Part shown: in pieces, positions 38,216 through 49,200 of the stretch
Position numbering within the stretch: the stretch's first letter is position 1
How the letters are laid out: each line of letters starts with the position of its first letter
Assembly: GCA_027490755.1 (NCBI GenBank)
Contig: JAIXXL010000005.1
Location: 1 to 64,000, forward strand
Length of the DNA stretch: 64,000 nucleotides
Direction: 5' to 3'
Source: Betaproteobacteria bacterium
GTDB lineage: Bacteria > Pseudomonadota > Gammaproteobacteria > Burkholderiales > UBA3065
Program-made: the position numbers and the translations under genes
The notes under the pieces: model-generated
Told to the model about the DNA's origin: nothing
The model's database searches: none
Seen by the model: only the letters and a program-made list of their open reading frames with translations

Positions 38216-38223
38216 GGCCTGCG

Positions 38224-40035
38224 ATGCCAAAGAGAACCCAAGCTGTAAGCCAACCCGCGCCGCCGGCGCCCGAGGCCAGCCGGCGGGTGAGCATCACGAT
38301 CGATGGCAAGCGTCTGGCAGAGGCCTACTCAGGCGGCAACGTCGATGAACTGGTCAAGTCGATCGTTCAGTGGTGTGCACCGCTGGCGCGGATGAACCTG
38401 CTCAAACCACTGAATGGGCAGCAGGTACAAGCGCTCGACGACAGCCTGTCGGCGGTTGCCTTCTATCTCACGCGGACGGGGCTCGACTTCAAACGGTCGC
38501 ACGTGCTCAAGCTCGTGCAGATGCATTCGGTGCTTGCAAACCTCTCCGCCCTGTCATCGTTTGGCGGGACTAGCCAATGGCTGCGCCAATCAATCATCGG
38601 CGGTCGGCCGAGCCTGGCGACCTTCTATTTCGCCAACTCGCGCTGCGAGGAGACCATCCCGCGCAGTGCCCTGTTCGACATCGACCCCGAGATCGCCTCG
38701 GAGTGGTACGGCCTCTACTTCACAGCGGTGCGCGGCTTCCACAATACGGTGGCACGCGAGAACCTGCGCACGCAACTGCGCTTCTGGGACGAACGCATGC
38801 GCTGCCGTTGGGCGGTCTCCAACGGCTATATGCAGTCGACCTACATCGACCCTGCCGCCGACCGCATCTACAAGCAGCGATTCAACCAGCTGGTGCAGCG
38901 CCAGTACGCCGGCTTTGCCATCCGCAACCAGCCGCGCGGCAATCGTATCGCGGTGGTCACCGGGCGCTGGTCCAAGGTGAACCCGACCTACAAGAACCGC
39001 TACCCGCTGTTCAAGGCGTTGGCGGAGCGCTACAGCCTCAGCCTCGTCCACGTCGGGCCGCCGCGCAAGGACCTCGAGCACGACATCTTCGAGGACACGC
39101 ACCACGTGCAGATCAAAGGAGAGCGGTTCGAGACCGATTTCCTCTTCGACAACGACTACGACATGGTCTTCTACCCGGACATCGGGATGAACGTCGAGTC
39201 GCGGTTCCTCAGCAATCTGCGCCTGGCGCCGATCCAGCTCACAACCAACAGCCACCCGGTGAGCACTTTCGGGTCGCAGATCGACTATTTCGTGACTGGC
39301 GCAGAGTCCGAGGAGTCGCCGGCGCTGGCGAGCCAGCACTATTCCGAACGGCTGCTGCTCATCCCGGGCATCGGCACGCACCCGGTGACACCCTCTTACG
39401 TCCCGCGATCACCCAAGAAGCCAGCCGATCCGCTTCTCATCGGCTGCGGCTGGGGCTCGCTCAAGTTCAACGACGACATGCTGCGCCTGCTGTGCAGGAT
39501 CCGCGACCGCGCATCGCGGCGGGTGGTGTTCCGCTTCCTGCCGACGCTCAAGGTGGACGGCGGCGGGTTCCTCGTCTTCCTCAAGGATCTCGAGGCGCAC
39601 CTGGGCAAGGACGCGGTGCAGCTGTTCCCAAGCCAGCCCTACGAACGGTACATGGACCGCCTGGCCGAGTGCACGCTGGCGCTCGACCCTTTCCCGTTCG
39701 GGGGCAACACCACCATCGTCGATTGCATGGCGCTCCGTCTGCCGATCGTCACACGCTGCGGGTGGCAGTTCTACAACCTCGCCGGCCCGGTGATGCAGAC
39801 GCGCTTCGGCGTGCATGAGCTCTCAGCGCGGACCGACGACGAGTATGTCGACATGGCGCTGCGCCTGATCGACGATGAGCCATTCCGCCAGCGCATGGTG
39901 GATGCCATCCAGAACGACCACATGGCCGACCGGCTCGCCACGCTGAGCAGTGCGGAACGCTTCGTCGAGGCGATGACGCACCTCATGGAGAAGCGCCCCG
40001 ACCCACGCGAGCGGGCGCCGCTGGTCTTTACCTGA
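38224..40035 (+). CDS. GT41-like (HMW1C/SPINDLY type) glycosyltransferase
   Basis: A 603-residue soluble enzyme. The N-terminal half (about residues 30-240) is helical. The C-terminal half is a GT-B fold: LLIGCGWGSLKFNDDMLRLL, RVVFRFLPTLKVDGGG, and the donor loop LALDPFPFGGNTTIVDCMAL followed by LPIVTRCGWQFYNLAGP. The PFPFGGNTTIVD loop is the hallmark of bacterial HMW1C-like protein N-glycosyltransferases and of SPINDLY/OGT. Such enzymes glycosylate proteins in the cytoplasm with UDP-sugars. No TPR repeats are obvious. It faces the giant RTX gene across a shared terminator and is last in a row starting with the P450. The acceptor is unknown; protein or small molecule are both possible. Confidence 0.78.
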   Translation: MPKRTQAVSQPAPPAPEASRRVSITIDGKRLAEAYSGGNVDELVKSIVQWCAPLARMNLLKPLNGQQVQALDDSLSAVAFYLTRTGLDFKRSHVLKLVQMHSVLANLSALSSFGGTSQWLRQSIIGGRPSLATFYFANSRCEETIPRSALFDIDPEIASEWYGLYFTAVRGFHNTVARENLRTQLRFWDERMRCRWAVSNGYMQSTYIDPAADRIYKQRFNQLVQRQYAGFAIRNQPRGNRIAVVTGRWSKVNPTYKNRYPLFKALAERYSLSLVHVGPPRKDLEHDIFEDTHHVQIKGERFETDFLFDNDYDMVFYPDIGMNVESRFLSNLRLAPIQLTTNSHPVSTFGSQIDYFVTGAESEESPALASQHYSERLLLIPGIGTHPVTPSYVPRSPKKPADPLLIGCGWGSLKFNDDMLRLLCRIRDRASRRVVFRFLPTLKVDGGGFLVFLKDLEAHLGKDAVQLFPSQPYERYMDRLAECTLALDPFPFGGNTTIVDCMALRLPIVTRCGWQFYNLAGPVMQTRFGVHELSARTDDEYVDMALRLIDDEPFRQRMVDAIQNDHMADRLATLSSAERFVEAMTHLMEKRPDPRERAPLVFT

Positions 40036-40139
40036 CACGCCAATGAGCTATGCCAGCGACACCCGGCTCACGCTGAGGTGTCTGGAAAGGTAATGCGCGC
40101 GCGTGCCCCTTGCCGGCGCGCATCGGCTCCAGTCGAGAT

Positions 40140-40171
40140 AACAAAAGCCCGGCCGAAGCCGGGCTTTTGTT
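40140..40171. terminator. Bidirectional terminator between glycosyltransferase and giant RTX gene
   Basis: AACAAAAGCCCGGC (40140-40153) and GCCGGGCTTTTGTT (40158-40171) make a perfect 14-bp stem with a CGAA tetraloop. The A-rich left and T-rich right arms give a usable U tract in both directions, suiting the two convergent genes that end at 40035 and 40234. Confidence 0.9.
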
Positions 40172-40233
40172 GCCACCAGTTCTCGGAGCGGATGGGCTGA
40201 AGCCTTACTGCACGCCCAACATCCGTTCAGAGA

Positions 40234-43200
40234 TCATGCGTCAGCCGGAGGAGAAGTTGGCTCCAGAGGCGTGAAGCCCACCAGTATGACCATCGACTCA
40301 TTGGTCAGCAGGTTCTGGTTGTCGACACTGCCATCGGTCCTGAAGAAGAGCAGGTCATCACCCTCGCTGTCGAACTCGAATCGGTTGGTGACCTCATCGT
40401 AGTTGCCGACCGCGTAGTACGCGCTGTTGTCCTCAAGGTTCCGATAGTTCCAGGGCCCCGACAACGAATCCGGCCTGACGAGACTGTAGAACAACACGTC
40501 GCCATCTGCGTCGAGGACATCGTTGAAGCCATCGAAATCGTTCACGCCATCGTTGTTGTTATCCAAGTCCCCGAAGACGAAGTCGACACCGTTGAACCCA
40601 CCCAAGTCGAGGCTATCGACGTTACCCCCTCCAGCGATGGAGTCGTTCGCGACCTGGAAGTCGTAGATCAGATCGACCTGGTTGCGCCCATCGATGTCGT
40701 CCTGGAACTCCAAGAAGTCGCCCTCGAACACCAGTCGCTCATCCCTCAAGCTACCGGAGAGAGGTGCGACACCGTCATCGGCTCCTTGGGCAAAGTAGTC
40801 GCTGCCACCTGCCGGCGTGTTGCCGAAGTTGAAGTCCAGTGCCGGGTCGTTGTGGTCCCCGAAGCCGGAGTCAAGGTCAAAGTTGCCGCCATAGATGACC
40901 TGTGCGCCATCACCAGCTTCGATGAAGTCGTTGCCAAGGCCACCAACAACGATCTGGGCGTCTTCGGTCACCTCGATGAAGTCATCCCCGTTGCCACCCA
41001 ACACAAGAACGGCGTCGCTGTGGATGTGGATGTCGTCGCCGAGGTCGCTGCCCTGGACCGTCTCGAAGCCGATCACATAGGCATCACCGAGACTGATACC
41101 GCCCGCCATCGAGTCCTCGTTACCGATACCCGCCAGGATGAGCAGGTCATCGCCGAGTCCACCATCGAGCGTGGCGATAAAGTCACCGCCGCCGATCGCG
41201 AAGTCATTGCCAGCGATGTAGAGCAGGTCGTCGCCGCCGCCAAGATCCAGGTATCGGAGGTCCGAGGTCACAGGATCGTCATTGCCGCCATCGTTGATGA
41301 TGACGAGATCGTAGGCCCCGCTACCGAAGACCGACTCGACTGAGCTGCCGGCACCCCCGTCAGAGAAGAACGGGGAATCGACATCCTCACCCTCGTTCAG
41401 CACCAGTCGTCCACCCGCAAGCAGGTTGATGACGTCGTCGCCGTTGCCGCCGAACACCGTGGCATTGGCCTCGTCGTGGAAGTTGAAGGTCGCCCCGGCG
41501 AAGCCATCGCGAATGATGACAGTGTCATCGAGGTTGCCGTCAGCCCTGATGTCGACCGTCACCTCCTCGGTATTGACGAGGAACAACCCTTCGACGCCAT
41601 GGAAAGATAGCTCGGCATTCTCGTGGTTCGAGAACACGACCGCGACATCCTCTCCAGAGCCACCGACCAACGTGACGTTGTCGAACTCGGAAGTAAACGG
41701 TGCGTCAACATTCCCGAACTCCGCCGAAAGATCGGCGAAACCAAGAGTGAAACTGTCATCGCCGCCAGCCCCATCGACAGTCACGTTCTCGATGCTGCCG
41801 TAAGTCTCGAGCGAGATGTCGTTGTCCTCGCCGTTGCTGCGCAACAGGCGGAGGCGGTCGGTTCCGAACAGTTCTCCGTCAGGCCCGCCGTCAACCAGCG
41901 AGATATCGCCTTGGCCACCGTCGGCAAGGATGAGCTGCTCGAACCCGTCGAACTGGCTGAGATCGATGTTATCGAAGACGTCGGGGTCACCCGCGCTCGA
42001 GTGGTTGCCGGTCAGGATCAGGGTGTCGAGCCCGTCACCACCATGGATGAAGAATCCATCCCCAGCGGCGTCCTCACCGTCGATACGGAACAGCTCGACC
42101 GTGTCATCGCCACCACCGGCATCGACGGATACACGCGCCAGACCATTTGCGCTGATGCTGATCGAATCATCGCCATCGCCGGCATCGACAGTGACATCTT
42201 CGATGTTGCCGCCCAACCACGAGTAGCCCGCGATCAGGTCATTCGCATCGTTGAAACCATCGGCGAAGGTCACCGTGGTGAGGACCAGCGAATCATCGCC
42301 GTCACCCAGGTTGAACTCCGATCCCCCATCGATGTTGCCGCTCGCCGCGACCACCAACGCATCGTCGCCATCGCCGGTCGTGACGTCGACGTTGCGGACG
42401 TTGCCGTCGTCGTTGTTGCCGAGGTCGGCGTAGAGGTTCACGGAACCGCCACCGTCACCGGTCTGGACAGTCGTGTTGACGATGCTTTCGCCGGAGACGA
42501 GCGTGATCTCGTCAAAGCCATCCCCGGCCTCCACTACCACGGCATCGATGTTGCCACCATCGAAGGCGTAGGACTCGACGTCGACCACGTGGCCGTCGTA
42601 TTCGAAACCGGTCACCGGAGCCACATCGGTGCTGGTGAACAGCGAGAGGCCGTTGTTGCCGTCGCCGAGGTCGAAGGTCGAGTTGGCGATCCTGTCTGCC
42701 GCGCCACCAGTGACAACGTCGTCGCCGCTGCCGAGGATGACTGTCACGTCCTCGATATCGCCGTGGATGTTGTTGAACCCATCAAAAAGCTCGTTGTCGT
42801 TCACGTCGGCGAAGAGTTCAACGGTGTTGTCGCCGTCACCGACGTCGATCAGAACGCCTCCGATGGTACCGCCAGCAACGATGCGAACATTGTCGCGGCC
42901 ATCACCGCCAGTCACGGTCGTCTGGTTGATATCAAACGGAACAAAGCCTCGTAGTTCGTACGCCTCGGGATCGAAGAACACTGAGTTGTCGAGTGTGTCG
43001 TCCTCGTAGCCGCGGATGGTGTCGAGCTCCGTGCTGGTGAGGAGCCGGATGAAGTTGTCTCCATCCCCAAGATCGAACCGTGCGTCGCCGTTTTGGATGC
43101 TGCCACTGAATACCGCGAGCACGGTGTCACTACCACTACCCGCGTTCACTGTGAGGTCACCATCTTTGCCGCCGAGATCAGAGAAGAGCGACACGAGGTT

Positions 43201-46200
43201 ATCGCCATTGCCGACATCGATAAGGATCGACTCGTCGAGGCCGTCACCAGAAATCAGCGAAACGACATCGTCGCCAGAGCCACTCCTGATGGTGACATCG
43301 TAGATATCCCCTTCTCTGGCCAGCGCGTCACCCTCGACCAAGCCGAAGGCGTTGGTGTTCACAAGCGTGACGACGTTGTCGCCATCGCCAAGATCGAGCT
43401 CGACATTTGAGATGTCGCCATTTCCGGCGAGCAGCACAGTGTCGGCGTCACTGCCGCCGATCACAACCACACTCTCGATGTCCCCACCGTCGACAGCGCT
43501 GAGGCCCGCATACAGCGAGGCGCTGTTCGTGCCATCGCCAAGATCGAGCTCGACATTTGTGATGTCGCCGTTTCCGGCAAGCAGCACGGTGTCGGCGCCA
43601 CTGCCGCCGATCACAACCACACTCTCGATGTTCCCGCCGTCGACAGCACTGAAGCCCGCATACAGCGAGGCGCTGTTAGTGCCATCGCCAAGGTCGATGA
43701 GGATCGCGCCGCTGTCGAGGTCGTTGTCATCAACAAGTGTGACCGAGTCGTCGCCGCTACCAGCGGTGACGGTGACCCGCTCGATACCGCCGAAGCTGTC
43801 ACCCAACTCGAGATCTTCCACCTCCTCCAGAGCAGTACCGTCGAGGAACGAGGCGACGTCGGTGCTAGTGACCAGCAAGGCGGCATTGTCGCCTTCGCCC
43901 AGGTCGACCACCAAGTCGCTGATGTTGCCCGCAGCCGCGAGAACAACGACATCGCTGCCATCACCCCCGAACAGGGTCGTGACGACTTCTTCGCTGCTGT
44001 CGTCGATGCTGGGGGTGAAGGCGCCATCGATGTTGCCGTCGGCGAACAGCAGGATCGTGTCGTCACCCTCGCCGCCGTCGATCAGCGTGCCGAACGAGAA
44101 CTCGCCCTCGCCATTGCTGGCGTTGCCGTCGGTGTCGACGACGTACTCACGGATGTCCTCGGCCGAAACGAGCGTGATGAGATCGTCTCCCGACCCACCC
44201 TCGACGCTAAGGCCCTTGAGGTCACCGCCGTCGATCGCATATTCGCCTTCGATGTTGCCGAGCAGGCTGCTGTTGGCGATCAGGATGCTGTCATCGCCGT
44301 CGCCAAGATTGAAGGTCGAATCCCAGATCTCACCACTCGCGGCGACGGAGACAGAATCGTCGCCCTCGCCACCGAACAGCTCGACCGAAGAGATGACACC
44401 CTCGTCTTCGCCGTCCAAATCCGCATAGAGACGGACGAGATCGTTGCCGGCACCGGCGTCGATGGAGACACCCGGCTCGATGTCGAGCAGGGCCCCAAGC
44501 ACCGGGCTGCCAGACGAATCACCACCGAAGTTATTTGGCGATGTGCCGATGTCTTCACCAGACAGCAGCGTGATCTCATCGTCGCCGTCGCCTGCTTCCA
44601 CCGTGACGGCGTTGATGTTGCCACCGTCGATGAACTCTGCACCGCCAACCGATCCGAGATCGGTGCTGGTGGTCAGCGTGAGGCTGTCATCGCCACTGCC
44701 AAGGTCGGCCGTGATGAGTTCGATATCCTCGCCCGACGCCATCAGCACGTCGTCATCGTCGTCGCCCGTATCAACCTCGACGGCAATGATGCCGCCGCCG
44801 GACTGGAGACCCGCGAAGATCTCGACTACGTCGTCACCACTGCCAGTGAAGATACCGCCGTCAAGGATCTCGGCGGCGTTTCCAGCGAATGTCTGGGCAG
44901 CCGTGTCCGCGGCCTCTGTGGCCGCCTCCGCTGCTTCGAAGGGATCTGCGCCAGAATCCAAAGCCTGCTCAAAGGCCGATTCATAGACCTTTTGGCGGAA
45001 GTCTTCGAGGTCGGGCACGAGCGTGTCGAAACGGGTTAGGAACGCGACGTTGTTGGCAGCCAGCGAGACCTGGTCGTCGCCGTCGCCGGTGGTCACATTG
45101 ACCAGGCCGATGCCGCTAGCGAGGCCGAAGCCGTCGTTCAGGAACCCTCCGGGCAGGTCTTCGCCAACGGCGTCCACGTTGCCGGCGTAGAGGCGGACGA
45201 CGTCATCGCCCGAGCCGAGGTCGAAGCTGCTGAGGCCGATGGCATCTGGTGCCACCGCGATCACCGTGTCGTCACCGCCCTCTTGATCAACCACCTCGAC
45301 GCCAAGGATGACGTCCGGGTTCGGAGTGCGGCGTCTGATCGTGTCCTCGACGCCTGCGTAGAGCTCGATCAGGTCATTGCCTGCACCGCCGTCGATCGAC
45401 AGCGGGGCGAGGTCAAACTCGAAGTCCTCGCCGTCGACGACAGCCGCCGCCGCTGCGAGCAGCGACACTGCGTCGAGGGACTGGGTAGGATCGAAGGGGA
45501 CTTCCCCTGTCTGGATGTCCAACAGCCCGAGAATGTCTTCGCCAGCGACCAGACGGATCTGGTCGTCGCCTGCACCGCCTGCAATGGTCAGCCCGACGAT
45601 GTCATCGCCGCTCAGGAAGCCGTCTTCGCCATCCGGGCCGAGGCTCTCGATGGGACCAAAGCCGGTGCTGGTAAGGACGTCGAGGACGTCATCACCACTG
45701 CCAAGGTCGATGCTCGAAGCACGAATATCGCCGCCCGCACCGATCGAGACGACGTCGTCGCCGGCGCCGCCATTGACGGTGGAATCAGACAAGTCGACAT
45801 CTTGGGGGGGCCAGACGAAGGACTCGTAGGGGCCGGCGTAGAGAGAGATCTCGTCGTCGCCAGCACCACCCTCAATGGAGATACCGCTGACATCTTCCCC
45901 AGAGAGCAAGACGATACGGTCATCACCAGCGCCGCCGTCGACAGTCACGTCGTCGATCTCACCCGAATCGAAGTCTTCGCCACGGATGTCACCCACCAGC
46001 GTGGTGTCGGCAATGACCTGCAGGAGGTCGTCGCCCGCGCCGAGGAAGAATTCCGAATCGTGGACCTCGTTGGCAGACACGGCGAGCACGTTGTCGTCAC
46101 CGGTGCCGGCGGTCACGGTCGTGTAGTGGACGTGACCCTCTTCGTCTTCCTCGAGTTCGGCATACATGGCGATGGTGTTGTCGCCGTTGCCGGCGTTGAT

Positions 46201-49200
46201 GAACACCTCTATGTCATCCGCCGCATCGATGAGGATGCGGTCGTTGCCGCTACCAGCGGTGATCGAGACATCCTCGATATCGTCGCCCGTCGCGTCGTCA
46301 CCGATGGAATCGTCTTCGGTAAGGTCGTTGACGTTGAAGCCGTCGAAGTCGAAATCTTCGGGCGCTGCGTATTCCGTGGTGGTGAACAGGCCGAGCAGAT
46401 TGTCGCCATCGCCCAGATTGAAGTGCGTACCGCCGCCGCTACCACCAATCTCCGAGGCGGCAGCGGCAACGACCGTATCGTCACCAGAACCAGCATTGAC
46501 GGTGGCGCGGTTGATGTCGGCATCCTCATCGTCCGGGTCCGACAGGCCGGCATACAAGCGAACGGTGTTGTCGCCGTCGCCAACGTCGATGAGAGCTTCA
46601 TCGCCCTCGTCCTCGCTGATGCCTTCATCGGCAATGATCGTGACGTTGTCGTTGCCGCTGCCAGCCGTGATGGTGACGTTCTTTACCTCATCGCCAATGC
46701 CACCGAAGTCGATGTCGTCGGCAAGGACGTCGCCGTCCGGGAACAGGCTCACATCGCGGTCGCCCGCGGTATCCAGGAAGGTGCTGGTCGCCAGGACGAT
46801 GACGTTGTCACCATCGCCCAGCGAGAAGGTGCTGTCTTCGACGTCATCTGTCGCGGCGGCAACGACCGTGTCATCGCCGCTGCCGGCGATCACCGTGACA
46901 TTGTCGACCTCGTCACCACTGGAAGATCCGTCCCCTACGTCAGGATCGGAGTAGAGGCGCACGAGATTGTCGCCGTCGCCGACGTCGATGAACACACCGC
47001 CCGTCGCGCCGATCTCACCACCGGCCACGATAAGGACAGTGTCATTGCCGTCGCCCGCAGTCACGGACACGGCGTCGATATCGTTACCATTGAAGCTTTG
47101 CCCCTCAACCGCACCAAACTCGGTGCTGGTGATCAGGCTGACATGGTTGTCGCCATCGCTCAGGTCGATCGACGCGAGGAAGATGCTGTCGCTCGCAGCG
47201 TATTCGACAGTGTCGTCGCCGTCGCCGGCGACCACAGCTGTAGCGAAGATCGCCCCGTTCCCGGCCAGATCTCCGCCGAACAGCGGCAAGCCAGAGGAGA
47301 ACCCATCGCCATTGTCGTCGAGGTTCGAGTGGATCCGGACGATGTTGTCGCCCTCGCCGAGGTCGATGCCGCCATCAAGTGCATCACCGAAAGCCGTCGA
47401 CACGCGGGAGTCGAACTCCGTCAAGAGCAAATTGAGCAACTCAACTGCGCGGGGGTCGAAGTCAGGATCTTCCAAAGACGCGTCGAGGGCAGGCTCGAGC
47501 GATTCGTCAACGAGGTTCGAGAAGAATTCTTCGCCATCGGGCATGGCGAAAGCGACACCTTCCGCGAGGATCGAGACCTCATCGTCCCCGTCACCGGCGT
47601 CGATTTTCAGGCCAAGGACCGGCCCGCCGCCACTACCACCAGCCAGAACGTCGCCCAGGTCATCACTGGCGATGATGTCAATGACATCGTCGCCGCCGCC
47701 CAGATCAAACGTATTGAACAAGAGGGCATCACCGGCCTTTGCCTCGATGTAGTCGTTGCCATCACCGGCGTAAACAGAGACGCCGGCGGATTCGAGGGCA
47801 GGGAAAGACTCATCCAACAATGCATCGAGCGACACCAAGGAGCTGTCGACCGCTGTGGCGATGTCTTCGGCGCTCGGAGGGCTCGATTCGGGATCGTCAG
47901 CGCTCTCGTCCGCCAGACTGGTCAGGAGGCTGCGCAGGCCCTCGCGGTCGACCAGATCGAGGTCGACCTCGCTCGGGCGAGCGCCGCCGATGATGTTACT
48001 GGCATCGAGGCGGAGCTCATCGTCGCCGCGGCCGAGGTCGAAGGTGCTCCTCAGGATGTTGTCGCTGGCGTCGACCAGAACGATATCCTCACCATCCCCA
48101 AGGTCGAACTCGCCCTCGACGATGTTGGCCTCGACGAGAACGGAATCATCGCCATTGCCCGCGACGATGTCGAGCGAAACGACACCTGCGTCAACAGCAC
48201 CGACGATGCTGTCGACGTTTCCGAATCGGGTGTCAAGAGCGGTATCGGCGTTGAAGCCGAAACCGCCACTGTCGCCGACGATCAGGACGTCATCACCCTC
48301 GCCTAGGTCGAACGTGCCGCTGAGGACATCCGAGCCCTCGACCACCACCGAATCGTCGTTGCCACCGACATTCGCAAACAGTGTTACCGATGCGGAAGCG
48401 CCACGGACCACGACGAGGTCCTCGTCGTCGCCGGTCTCGACGAACATGAGCGGGATGAGGTCTTCGCCGTCGCTGTCGTTGTCGCCGTCGATGACGATGG
48501 TGTTGTTACCGTCGCCGGCGCTGACGTAAACCACCCCCTGGTAAGTGCTCGGGAGATCCCCCTCCTCAACGAAATTGTCAAGGACGAGCCCATCAGGCAC
48601 AGCCAAAAGATTGGCGGCAACCTCGACCCGGTCGTCGCCGTTGCCGAAGACCAACGCCTCGATGCTACTCACATTGCCTGCAGCATCGTCGAGAAGCTCA
48701 TAGCCACCGGCTGCGCCATCGATATCAAAGACCAAGGTGTCAAAGCCGCTGCCACCAGCGACGGTCTCTTGATCCGAAAAGTCGCCGTCGGCTGCGCCGC
48801 CCGAACCACTGAAGCTGCCAGCGACGAAGAAGACGTCGTCGCCATCGCCGCCGAGCAGGGAGTCATTGCCTGCGCCGCCCACGATGGTCTCGTCGAGACC
48901 GTTACCGACGATCGTGTCGGTGCCTGCGCCGCCGAACACGGAGACGATGCCCGAACCAGCCAGATTGACGTGATCGGAGAGCTCGCTCAGGCGGAGCCCC
49001 TCGACTTCGCTGATGTTCCGACCGTCGCCAGGCCGGTATGCGCTCGAGGGGGAACCGACGGCCCCGGTGAAGACGATGAAATCATCACCCGTACCGCCAG
49101 AGATGGTGTCGTTCAGGCCAAGAGAGCCCGCAGCCGAACCGGCTCCGCCGAAGACGAAGGAATCGTTACCGCCACCGCCCCGCAGGACATCGGCGCCGCT

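Noticed and set aside
45283-48306. Open frame of 1007 codons on the plus strand inside the giant RTX gene
   Set aside because: It is antisense to GGxGxD repeats; the codon pattern of the repeats keeps the opposite frame free of stops. Its translation is Val/Asp/Arg-rich with no family likeness, and other antisense frames in the gene look alike.
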